A stretch of 64,000 nt of DNA from Candidatus Obscuribacterales bacterium. GTDB taxonomy: Bacteria > Cyanobacteriota > Vampirovibrionia > Obscuribacterales > Obscuribacteraceae. Numbering within the stretch: the stretch's first letter is position 1; each line of letters starts with the position of its first letter. The notes beneath the pieces are model-generated. The model saw nothing but the letters and a program-made list of their open reading frames with translations. It did not search any database and was not told the DNA's origin. Positions 1 through 8,135 of this stretch are shown one piece after another. The DNA lies in NCBI GenBank assembly GCA_019746975.1, contig JAIERK010000050.1, positions 1 through 64,000 of the forward strand, in the 5' to 3' direction. The translations under genes were made by a program, and so were the position numbers.

Positions 1-150
1 CGGTGCATTGAGTAACAACCGCTCAGTATGATCCTCTTTGACCTGTTTGGCCTTAGAAGATGTTAAAGTCCCACTAGAAGCAGGGAAGTTTGATGATTCT
101 GAGCCTGGTCCATTTAGGGTCTTCGCCGTTTATCGGCTCGGTTGATGCTG

Positions 151-921
151 TCAATTTGAGTAAATGTCAAACCAGCAATCAAGCCGAAATCTTGTTAATA
201 AGCGCATCGTATTAACGTTTAGTGCAGGGCAAGTGTTCCAGCCCTCGGTATGCCAATCACACATCATGTCTGTGTTGAAGCCTTGGTCTTGAAATAGGTG
301 AATTACTTCGATGCAGTGTAACAGCTGGTCGAGCACCCAACATATGTGGATGTTTGCGTCGACTGAACTGAACTGATTTTTGGAACTCAAGATCCAAATT
401 CCTTGCTGATGCGGCGTGTAAACTCTTCCTTGTCGACCTTCTCTCGGTGCGCCCTTGAAGTGCGATTTAGTAGGACTCATTCCAAAAGCCGTGGAGATCA
501 ATTTCGGGTCGAGATCTTCGTGAAAAATTCTGAAACTTGCCGACACTCTATATGGTGGCGGATTAATACGCAGACTTCGCCCCGAAGCTGTATAAAGTTC
601 ATCGTATTCGGTCATGAACTCCTCGTCGAATTTCGCAGCTCTTCCGCATACTTCTGCGCCTTTTCGAATGCTGATCGGATGTGTCCGATGTCGCTGGAAG
701 AACTCATTGTCATCTGGCTCGTAGTTATTTGGAAACGATTGTCCGAGCACCAAACCAATTGCTTTTATAAGATTCGACTTCCCAGCATTGTTTTCGCCAA
801 GCAGTACTAAAGGCCTATGTAAAGGTAGGCTTATCTGGACTGGATCTCCAATCGATCTATAGTTTTCAACTGTAATAGAAGTTAGACGAGCCATAAACGA
901 AAAATCCGGTAGGATCTGCAC
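151..921 (-). pseudogene. Truncated OLD-family-like AAA ATPase (N-terminal part)
   Basis: The N-terminus looks like the ATPase domain of OLD-family (overcoming lysogenization defect) nucleases: an ENYRSIG start motif, then a Walker A GENNAGKS at residues 42-49. Members of this family normally run to about 500-700 residues, with ABC-signature, Walker B and Toprim parts further on. None of these is present: the frame closes after 256 residues, and the last 70 residues do not look like the family. I read it as an N-terminal remnant, though a short stand-alone protein is possible. The frame opens at GTG 921; ATG 894 gives a more typical start (MARLTSITVENYRSIG). It lies 3' of tRNA-Val in a decayed zone. 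Confidence 0.55.
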
Positions 922-930
922 ATTATTAGT

Positions 931-1068
931 CTATGCCGCTAGTTTGCTCTTGCGAAGCGCTGCCACAAAATCGCGCAGAGGTGCCCTTGGACGTCCCGGA
1001 CGAAATTTTTGATCAGAAAAGAAATACGCCTTTCGGCGGAATGTCGAGCGTTGTGGAACATTCCACAC
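931..1068 (-). CDS. Possible short basic ORF or gene remnant (45 aa)
   Basis: An open frame from GTG 1068 to TAG 931 encodes a very basic 45-residue peptide rich in Arg and Lys, containing GRPRAPLRDFVAALRKSKLAA-like sequence at its C-terminus. The composition looks coding, but there is no clear ribosome binding site, so it may be the tail of a decayed gene. A 7-bp inverted repeat with a 2-base spacer (TGTGGAA-CA-TTCCACA, 1052-1067) overlaps its start. Function unknown. Confidence 0.25.
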   Translation of the reverse strand: MWNVPQRSTFRRKAYFFSDQKFRPGRPRAPLRDFVAALRKSKLAA

Positions 1069-1290
1069 GTATTCCTACGCCAGGTCCCTAAGTTTCCGCT
1101 GATATGAGAATGCTCTCAGGAGTCGCTGCCAAGTGCACTGATCGTTCACTGTGTCCATAGATATGAGCGCACCGTCTGCGGTGCCTCGGTCGCATGTGGT
1201 CTTTCTCTTTCTTTGTTCTGATTTCCGTTTGGTGCGGCATGTTGTTTCTTCCGGAATAGAAGATGTATAGAAGATCGCCAAAATCGACTA

Positions 1291-1328
1291 CCCCAAAAAC
1301 AAGAGCGGGATCTCTCGAATCCCGCTCT
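1291..1328 (-). terminator. Rho-independent terminator after tRNA-Val
   Basis: On the minus strand a perfect 10-bp stem (AGAGCGGGAT/ATCCCGCTCT, 7-nt loop) is followed by TG and five T residues. It starts about 10 bases past the 3' end of the tRNA, so the tRNA appears to be a single-gene transcript. Confidence 0.85.
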
Positions 1329-1338
1329 ACACAAGCCT

Positions 1339-1410
1339 TGGGCGGTGAGAGACTCGAACTCCCAACCCCTTCGGTGTAAACGAAGTGCTCCACCATTGAG
1401 CTAACCGCCC
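1339..1410 (-). tRNA. tRNA-Val (anticodon UAC)
   Basis: A complete cloverleaf can be folded on the minus strand: acceptor stem GGGCGGT/ACCGCCC, D-stem GCTC/GAGC, anticodon stem CTTCG/CGAAG around the loop TTTACAC, and a T-arm with GTTCGAGTC. Anticodon TAC reads Val GUA codons. The discriminator base is A. The 3' CCA is not encoded (AAG follows), so it must be added by a nucleotidyltransferase. Confidence 0.93.
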
Positions 1411-1608
1411 GTAACAAGCTTGAGTGTAGCACGGACTGGTTGATTGGCGCATTTGCCGACTAACTTTCGTAAAGTCCAGTCGTGAGTGGGCACTCGGTGA
1501 CTTTTCCGCCGCTTGTCAATTGTCCGCGCTGACGCTCGACCTGGAGCTCGACACACCCTGAAATCGCTGGGAGCCTGTAGAATAGGTACAGGTGGCCAAT
1601 TGGACAAA

Positions 1609-2261
1609 ATGAGACGCAATTCTCTTCTTCTGGCTATCCTAACAGCTTGTATAGCGATGGGATGCTCGCGGTCCCTCGATTCTAGTCTCGCGGAGTGGCA
1701 GAAGCTTGAATCAAGCGCCAGGGAAAAGGTCCAGAGCGGCGCTTATCCATAAGCGGAGACGGAATAAGAATTAGCAAGCGCTAAGGCTGAGCTTCTCACC
1801 GATCAGCAGCCTCACTGCTAGATCTAAGTAGTTTGCACAGCAGGTCGGGACAGTCCGAAAAAAGTCGTGTCCCTCTACTCATTCTTGCGCACGAAATCGG
1901 GCAAATGCAACTAAAATCTCCCAGCTTAGCAAACTCAGAGTGCTGGCAGATTAGCACTGCCTGTAGTGCTTACCAGTTAGCAAATTCGTATCGAGACCAG
2001 GGTGACTTTCCGCAGGCGGCAGCATTCAATAGACTGGCTTCTAAACACATCAAGAACTGCAACACAACGGAGGCTAACGATCTAGCCTCCGAAATCGGAG
2101 ATGAGTATCGGCGGATGGACACCAACCGTCGATACGCGGACGCTCAAATAGATGACATGCATAGTAAAGGCAGGGCATTTTCCATTCGTTGGTGGTCTCA
2201 TAAAGCCGCTCGGTTTCGAGCGCGATCGTTAGCTGAAAACGAATGTCCAGCGGTCGTTTAG
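1609..2261 (+). pseudogene. Decayed TPR lipoprotein gene
   Basis: ATG 1609 opens a lipoprotein signal peptide (MRRNSLLLAILTACIAMGC, lipobox ending in Cys) followed by about 30 residues that look like the start of a TPR-type protein. The frame then hits TAA at 1750 and more stops soon after. Homologous-looking sequence resumes in another frame (about 1833-2261), including a TPR-like helix pair around ANSYRDQGDFPQAAAFNRLA. Nonsense mutations plus a frameshift make this a broken gene. It ends about 60 bp before the first kinase and may once have been part of that operon. Confidence 0.6.
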
Positions 2262-2321
2262 TCCAAAATCGGGGAATAAGTAAATTACCCATCATGCTAG
2301 CGATTGGCGCAACAGGGCTCT

Positions 2322-4334
2322 ATGCCGGACAATCACTCTGATAATTCAACCGATCTGGTTGCTTCTGCTGCTTCGAAAGCCTACCCCGAGGACTTTCCCG
2401 ATATTGACTCGGGACGTTATGTGTTCGAGAAAATCGTAGGCGCAGGCGGATGCGGAACAGTCTATCGAGCTTACGACAACAAGCTGGACAAAACCGTCGC
2501 CATCAAGAAGCTGCATGACAGTGCCAATGAGATGCAAGCGATTCGATTTCAGAGAGAAGCGAGGTTGGTCGGGTTGCTCAACCATCTGAATGTACTCAGC
2601 GCACTAGATTACGGAATGACTTCGCGCAACGAGCCCTATCTGATTCTCGACTTTGTGAGTGGTGAAAGTCTAGCCGCCGTATTAAGGCGGACCGGACCTC
2701 TACCGATTGATAGCGCCCTAGACTTGCTGATTCAGCTTTGTTCTGGATTTGCACATGCCCATAGGAAGAATGTCATTCACCGCGACATCAAGCCAAGTAA
2801 TGTAATGCTGGTTCGCGACTCCATCGACCAGAAGACAGTGATTGCAAAGGTCGTCGATTTCGGTTTGGCAAAAAACATTGATGACGATCGTCAACATCTT
2901 ACGATGACTGGTCTGGGTTTAGGTACTCCGAAATACATGTCACCAGAGCAGGTGATCGGCATTGAGGCTGACAAAAGAAGCGACATCTATTCTTTCGGCT
3001 GCTTGATATTCGAGGTCCTATCCGGTCAAGTCCCTTTTTTGGGTGAAACCGCTATTGATACCGTAGAGATGCACCGTCAATTGCCACCACCAACGCTGGC
3101 AAGTATGGGAGTCAGATGCTCCGAGAACATGGAGAGAATTGTTGCCGTTTGTTTGAAGAAAGACCCGACGGAACGATATCAGTCATTCGAGACGTTAAAA
3201 CAACAACTGGAGGCGGAGCAGGAATCGAGGAAGTCCGAGAAGTCTAGCACCTCGACGACCATTGCAGACTACTCCTACCCGATCGATGAGACTACTTCTG
3301 TCAGACCAACACAAAATCCCAGGTCGTTAACAATTCCCTTTGCAATAGGCGGGATAATGATCGGTGCAATTTTTGTCGCCATGATTTGGGTTTGGTGGAA
3401 ACCTTCTCAACCATTGAAGAAACCAGCGGCTATAGACCCCCTGATAGTAAACCCTATCAGTCTGGAAAGTGGAAATTCTATATTCCCAGCCGGAACTGTG
3501 GGAATTTGCAGAGACGACGTCAGACAGACTGCAAGCTACGTTTGCGATGGCGTCACCGACAAGGAGCTTAAATCGTTCGTCAAAAAGTATGGGGAGATCG
3601 ATCAGGTGATCCTCATGCGGAATTCACTAACGCGCAAGGGTTTTGCGCTTCTCGATCGGGCGGGAGTCAAGGCGATAGTCATTGTTGAGCCTGTTATAAG
3701 TGATGAGCTATTTGCGCGACTATCTCCGATAAAGACATTGCGGGCGCTGTCATTGGAAGACCCTCAAAAAGTTGATGCGAATGCGTTGACCATGTTAGGA
3801 AGTGTTTCCACCCTTGAGCAACTAGAGTTAAGCCGTCTTAAGTTGGACGATTCAGCGATCACTTCTATTTGTGAGTTGATGGGATTGAAACATCTCAACT
3901 TGCATGGATGTAACGGGTTGACCAGAGATAGAATCGCAAAACTAGTCTCTCTTCCTAAGCTCACGACGCTAAAACTCGAGCAGACCGATATCACGGATGG
4001 AGCGCTCGAACCGGTCATTAACAGCAAGTTGGAATGCCTCGAAGTTTGCAATACCGGTATTACCGATAGTATCATCCGAAAAGTAGATATGATGCCTCGT
4101 TTGGGCATACTCGACGTTAGAAGCACTAAAGTTACTCCGCAGACCGTAGCCATACTGCAGTCGAAGAGAGATCCGAAAAAAGGGCGACTCTATGTTTTTT
4201 CAGGTCCGATTCCGAAAGCTGAGATGTCCGCAGAAGATTTGCCTTTCGGTGTTATATCCGATGGTCCCGACCTCAAAGGAAACGAGGAAGATCAACGAAA
4301 TAAACTCAACGTAATTCGAAACGAACCAAAGTAA
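2322..4334 (+). CDS. Membrane Ser/Thr protein kinase with C-terminal LRR domain (kinase 1)
   Basis: An Hanks-type kinase with all catalytic elements: glycine loop GAGGCGTVY, VAIK Lys62, HRDIKPSN with Asp155 and Lys157, DFG Asp179, and SPEQ in the activation segment. One membrane helix (about residues 337-359) separates the cytoplasmic kinase from an outer C-terminal part with about five leucine-rich repeats near residues 470-620. This is the reverse domain order of plant LRR receptor kinases. Ligand binding by the LRRs is inference. ATG 2322 (AGGG 4 bases upstream) was chosen; an in-frame TTG lies at 2304. First gene of a tight three-gene operon: the next start is 26 bp downstream. Confidence 0.92.
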   Translation: MPDNHSDNSTDLVASAASKAYPEDFPDIDSGRYVFEKIVGAGGCGTVYRAYDNKLDKTVAIKKLHDSANEMQAIRFQREARLVGLLNHLNVLSALDYGMTSRNEPYLILDFVSGESLAAVLRRTGPLPIDSALDLLIQLCSGFAHAHRKNVIHRDIKPSNVMLVRDSIDQKTVIAKVVDFGLAKNIDDDRQHLTMTGLGLGTPKYMSPEQVIGIEADKRSDIYSFGCLIFEVLSGQVPFLGETAIDTVEMHRQLPPPTLASMGVRCSENMERIVAVCLKKDPTERYQSFETLKQQLEAEQESRKSEKSSTSTTIADYSYPIDETTSVRPTQNPRSLTIPFAIGGIMIGAIFVAMIWVWWKPSQPLKKPAAIDPLIVNPISLESGNSIFPAGTVGICRDDVRQTASYVCDGVTDKELKSFVKKYGEIDQVILMRNSLTRKGFALLDRAGVKAIVIVEPVISDELFARLSPIKTLRALSLEDPQKVDANALTMLGSVSTLEQLELSRLKLDDSAITSICELMGLKHLNLHGCNGLTRDRIAKLVSLPKLTTLKLEQTDITDGALEPVINSKLECLEVCNTGITDSIIRKVDMMPRLGILDVRSTKVTPQTVAILQSKRDPKKGRLYVFSGPIPKAEMSAEDLPFGVISDGPDLKGNEEDQRNKLNVIRNEPK

Positions 4335-4360
4335 CTGGCAACAGGAATCCCTTAAGGAAA

Positions 4361-6175
4361 ATGACTGATTTGCGACAAGACGAGTTTCCTATAATCCAAT
4401 CCGACAGATACAAGATTATCTCGGTGCTTGGTTCTGGCGGCGCAGGCATCGTATACAAGGCCCTGGATACCCTTCTAGACAAAACAGTGGCGATCAAGAA
4501 GCTTCACAGAACTGCATCAAGAGCCGAATCTCTTCGCTTTCAACGCGAAGCCAAAATGGCGGCGACCCTAAACCATCCAAACGTTTCGACCATATTGGAT
4601 TTTGGGCTGACGGAAAAGCATGAACCATATATGGTATTGGATTACATAGACGGTCAGAGTCTTTCGACTTATTTATACAAGGTAGAATCGCTTCAGATAG
4701 GCGAAGCCCTGGGCATCTTCATTCAGATCGCCGAAGGTCTGGCACACGCGCATAGGAAGCGGGTCATTCACAGAGATGTTACTCCAAACAATGTAATGCT
4801 GGTGGAGAGTGGCGGAGTCAAATCTGCAAGAATCGTCGATTTTGGATTGGCAAAATCCACCAAAGAGGAGCAAGACCTCACAATGTCGGGTGTCGGAATC
4901 GGAACACCTCTATACATGTCTCCCGAGCAAATTCGCGGAAAGAATGTAGACCAGAGAAGCGACATCTACTCTTTCGGATGCTTGATGTACACCGCACTGA
5001 AAGGCGAACCTCCTTTCGAAAGCGACAACATTCTCAGTCTCATGGATATGCACTTGAAGACCGAAGCTCCTCGGATAAAGGTGATATCGCTCAATAAGGC
5101 ACAAGCTTCTCAAGTCGAAGCTCTGATCGATCGATGCTTGAAGAAAAAGCCTCCGGAGCGATACCAATCCGTAGACGAGATTCTGGTAGATTTGAATAGG
5201 GCGGCAAATGCTAAAGTAGAAGAAGATTTCAGTCCGCGTCCGATGTACAAAAAAGACAATCGCGGGATTCTCTTGATAGTAGTATTGTCCCTTGCCGGCG
5301 CCGGCTCAGCCTTCCTTCTGTACTTCTTTGTTGACTTCATAGTGGAATCTTCATCAGAGCAACACATAGTCGAAAAAGTCGTCGAGAAAGAAAAGGCTGA
5401 CGATGGGACATTAGACGAAGTAGCAGACAATACGGGTTCACCAGAGAACAAGGCAAGAAAAGGGGCATACAAATCGGCGAAGCGATTCGTAAGTTCTGAT
5501 TCGGACCTGGTGCAGTTCGCGAAGCTTCACCCAGAAGCAATCGAACTGGAGCTCGGCAGCGCCCATCATGTGACATCCGAGGGTTTAGCGGCGCTAGAAA
5601 AATTGCCTTTGGACAAACTGTCTTTAAAGCACTGTGCTTCACTTACAGCAGTTGGGTTTAAGCACATAGTAGGGCTGAAAAATCTACGGCACCTTAAGCT
5701 TATCAAGATCGGCAAAATGGAAACTGAAGGATTTGCAGAACTGAAAAAGTGCAAGTCGCTGGAAGAGTTGGCATTCATCGATTGCAATATTATCGCCGAC
5801 CAATTTGAAATTCTATCAACTCTACCTGGATTAACGAGATTCGAGTTAAAAGACTGTACCGGACTAAAGGAAGTTGATGTCGGGAAGTTGTCCAATTTTA
5901 AGAACCTGGACACACTGACTTTAAGCGATGTTGGGGACACGCGTATTTTTGGATTCGATAAACTAAAAGATCTACCAATAAAGACAATAGATTTGAGCGG
6001 CTCTCCCATTGCGCCGGTGGAACTAAAAAACATTGCCGCCATCAGGGCACTTCGAGAGCTCACCATTTGTTATCCGCCACGAGCGATCACTCCCTTGATG
6101 TTCGCGGAATTTAAGAAGTCGAGGCCGAACGTAATTCTCAAAAACAAGTTCGTCGACGATAGATTTTCTCTATAA
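4361..6175 (+). CDS. Membrane Ser/Thr protein kinase with C-terminal LRR domain (kinase 2)
   Basis: A paralogue of the preceding kinase with the same plan: kinase domain (residues 15-275), one membrane helix (about 303-325), a short coiled linker rich in Glu/Lys, and LRR-like repeats (about 390-600). The glycine loop, VAIK Lys46, HRD Asp139 and DFG Asp160 are intact. The catalytic loop reads HRDVTPNN, so the Lys that normally follows HRDx is Thr141; such variants occur in some bacterial kinases, and activity may be kept. SD AAGGAA sits directly upstream of ATG 4361. It follows kinase 1 by 26 bp and precedes the pseudokinase by 15 bp, so co-transcription is likely. Confidence 0.92.
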   Translation: MTDLRQDEFPIIQSDRYKIISVLGSGGAGIVYKALDTLLDKTVAIKKLHRTASRAESLRFQREAKMAATLNHPNVSTILDFGLTEKHEPYMVLDYIDGQSLSTYLYKVESLQIGEALGIFIQIAEGLAHAHRKRVIHRDVTPNNVMLVESGGVKSARIVDFGLAKSTKEEQDLTMSGVGIGTPLYMSPEQIRGKNVDQRSDIYSFGCLMYTALKGEPPFESDNILSLMDMHLKTEAPRIKVISLNKAQASQVEALIDRCLKKKPPERYQSVDEILVDLNRAANAKVEEDFSPRPMYKKDNRGILLIVVLSLAGAGSAFLLYFFVDFIVESSSEQHIVEKVVEKEKADDGTLDEVADNTGSPENKARKGAYKSAKRFVSSDSDLVQFAKLHPEAIELELGSAHHVTSEGLAALEKLPLDKLSLKHCASLTAVGFKHIVGLKNLRHLKLIKIGKMETEGFAELKKCKSLEELAFIDCNIIADQFEILSTLPGLTRFELKDCTGLKEVDVGKLSNFKNLDTLTLSDVGDTRIFGFDKLKDLPIKTIDLSGSPIAPVELKNIAAIRALRELTICYPPRAITPLMFAEFKKSRPNVILKNKFVDDRFSL

Positions 6176-6190
6176 TGTTCACTAGTTACC

Positions 6191-7246
6191 ATGAATAATT
6201 CAGCTGACGACTCCCCCACTATCAAACTCATCGCTACCTGCCCAAAGTGCGATGAGCCTTTGCCCGTCGCCGATGACTTGGACGAAAAAACAGACCTTGC
6301 GGCACTCTGTCCGAAGTGTTCTGGTAAGACGGCACAGGAACAGACCAATGAGAGGATTCTCGATCCTGACGTACCTGCGTTGTACGAAATCAAACATCGA
6401 ATCGAAGAGTGTCAGAATGGAAAAGCATTCCTGGTGCGTGACACCAGTCTCGATACCAATCTCATTATCAGATTCGTAACTACCGGAGTAGCGCGTTTAA
6501 CCGGTGGACTGCCGATTGAAAAGGTAGCGCAGCTTCTCGTGCAAGAAACACATCCGCATCTTTCTACTGTCTATGATTGGCGGACGGATACGAAAAGCAA
6601 GTATTTAATCGTGGATGCACCGACGGAAAAGACGTTGGAATCACTCATTAAGGATGAAGGGTTTCTAGACCTTCCCAGAGCAATCGAGATATTCATACAG
6701 GTCTGTGAGGGGCTCGAGGAACTCCATAAGATGGGAGTTATCCATGGTCATCTGCGTCCAAGGACAGTCGGTATCGTTGAACAAGACAACAAGATTGATA
6801 TCGTAAAGCTCACCAATTTTAGTATCACTAACACCCTGTCCAACAACATCGAACAGCCGTTGAAAATTTCGCGTAACTACACCTGCAACGACGCGTTCTA
6901 TATGAGTCCGGAGGAGCTGCGAGGCGAATGCCCGACGGTATCCGGCGATATCTACAACCTTGGCTGTGTATTTTTTCACTCGATAACTGGCAAGCCTGTG
7001 TATCGAGCAAGAACTGTCCAGGAAGTAAAAGATCAGCACCTCGATCCGGCTCCCGCAAAATTTCGACGACGCTACGAGATACCAAATAACGTAGAGTTGG
7101 TGATTCTTCGAATGCTCGAGTTCGATCCGCGTAAACGATATAAGTCGGTTAAATCAATCCGCAAGGACTTCGAACGTCTGCGCTCCGATAAAGAGCCTTT
7201 GCTCGAAGATCGTTGGAAAACGATGTTGTCCTACTTCGGTCAATGA
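6191..7246 (+). CDS. Zinc-ribbon pseudokinase
   Basis: The N-terminus holds a CPKC pair (residues 17-20 and 40-43), typical of a zinc ribbon. The rest is a recognisable kinase fold with degenerate active site. There is no glycine loop; the VAIK Lys position is Arg94; HRDxKPxN has become HGHLRPRT (185-192, the catalytic Asp replaced by His187); and DFG is NFS (209-211). Structural features survive: MSPEE, the GDIYNLGC helix F motif, and the C-terminal FDPRKRYKS block. No membrane helix is present, so it should be cytoplasmic. It probably cannot phosphorylate and may act as a scaffold or allosteric partner of the two kinases encoded just upstream (inference). It ends 52 bp before a convergent gene. 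Confidence 0.85.
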   Translation: MNNSADDSPTIKLIATCPKCDEPLPVADDLDEKTDLAALCPKCSGKTAQEQTNERILDPDVPALYEIKHRIEECQNGKAFLVRDTSLDTNLIIRFVTTGVARLTGGLPIEKVAQLLVQETHPHLSTVYDWRTDTKSKYLIVDAPTEKTLESLIKDEGFLDLPRAIEIFIQVCEGLEELHKMGVIHGHLRPRTVGIVEQDNKIDIVKLTNFSITNTLSNNIEQPLKISRNYTCNDAFYMSPEELRGECPTVSGDIYNLGCVFFHSITGKPVYRARTVQEVKDQHLDPAPAKFRRRYEIPNNVELVILRMLEFDPRKRYKSVKSIRKDFERLRSDKEPLLEDRWKTMLSYFGQ

Positions 7247-7298
7247 AATTAGACCACAGTTTGGTGCACCATTCGTAGCGTCCAGAAATTCTTTGGGG

Positions 7299-8135
7299 CT
7301 ACTTTCTGGAAGATAGCTCGAATCCGCCCAGACTTGTTGGCGGTGGCGGCATTTGCGGTGGTGGAATCTCCGTGAGCCTGCCTTTTGGGATATCAAAAAC
7401 GTTAGCATCAGGTGGTGCGATTTTGGTTTTCGGATAGGATTTGAACTTCCCGATACTAGCTGTCGAAGTCAGGCTGCTCGTAACGTCGGCAGATAGATCG
7501 TACGAAGCTTCGTGTCTGACTTCGGTCTTAGATTCTTCTGTGCTGTCCCTTTGGGTGTCGTTAGTTGTAAGTTTAGCGGATTTCTTCATTTCGCGTTTTG
7601 ATGATTCAGGAGCCGGAGGCTTATCATGTTGCTCCTCAACATTCCGATATGTCGATGGCGTACTGTAAGTTCGTCGTTCACCTTTCCTTCCATCACTGGT
7701 CTCTCCCGGCTTAGGTGCCACCATCCCCGCACGAAAGTTGTACCACGTCGAGGTATTGCCAGTGGTGCGGGACGAGTGAGTCTTTGTCACAGCATTCTGT
7801 CGACGATTCTCTTCGTATCTATCAGAATAGCTGCTCTGTTCTGCTCTTACGGAAGCTCGGCGGCGCTTTGTTCTCAGTGAAGTGCCGCCGGAATAACTGT
7901 TGCCTGTGGAGTAGGTCCTGCGTCTCTTCGAAGGAGCTTCTTGAACCGAAGCTGATTCGTGCGTCCTCAGATACGTGTCGACAGTAGAATACGCTCGACG
8001 TGGTCTCGGGGGCGGTGGCGTTATGTTGCCATATTCTTGGGCTCTCGATGGGATCGAATTCAATACAAGAAGCGCCAGGCTCGAAAGGACGATCAACCTG
8101 ACGGTGAGACACGATTTCAGAGACTGATTTTTCAT
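7299..8135 (-). CDS. Exported basic low-complexity protein with RRxYST repeats
   Basis: A signal peptide (LIVLSSLALLVLNSIPSRAQ) leads into a 250-residue, Ser/Thr/Arg/Lys-rich, probably disordered chain with proline runs near both ends. A short motif recurs three times: RRAYSTVDTY, RRTYSTGNSY and RRTYSTPSTY, i.e. RR(A/T)YST-x3-Y with variations. No catalytic domain is recognised. ATG 8135 overlaps the TGA of the upstream TPR gene by four bases (ATGA), which fixes the start and implies translational coupling. A surface, cell-wall-binding or substrate role is possible; the sequence does not decide. Confidence 0.75.
   Translation of the reverse strand: MKNQSLKSCLTVRLIVLSSLALLVLNSIPSRAQEYGNITPPPPRPRRAYSTVDTYLRTHESASVQEAPSKRRRTYSTGNSYSGGTSLRTKRRRASVRAEQSSYSDRYEENRRQNAVTKTHSSRTTGNTSTWYNFRAGMVAPKPGETSDGRKGERRTYSTPSTYRNVEEQHDKPPAPESSKREMKKSAKLTTNDTQRDSTEESKTEVRHEASYDLSADVTSSLTSTASIGKFKSYPKTKIAPPDANVFDIPKGRLTEIPPPQMPPPPTSLGGFELSSRK

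Noticed and set aside
1-150. Open minus-strand frame at the left edge
   Set aside because: Low-complexity and only about 40 codons before a stop; could be the start of a gene outside the window, but nothing supports it.
1052-1067. Inverted repeat TGTGGAA-CA-TTCCACA as an operator or att site
   Set aside because: It is short, lies within a doubtful ORF, and no gene start or second copy relates to it.
1339-1410. tRNA-Val as an integration site with duplicated 3' end
   Set aside because: I found no second copy of the tRNA 3' end and no integrase in the window.
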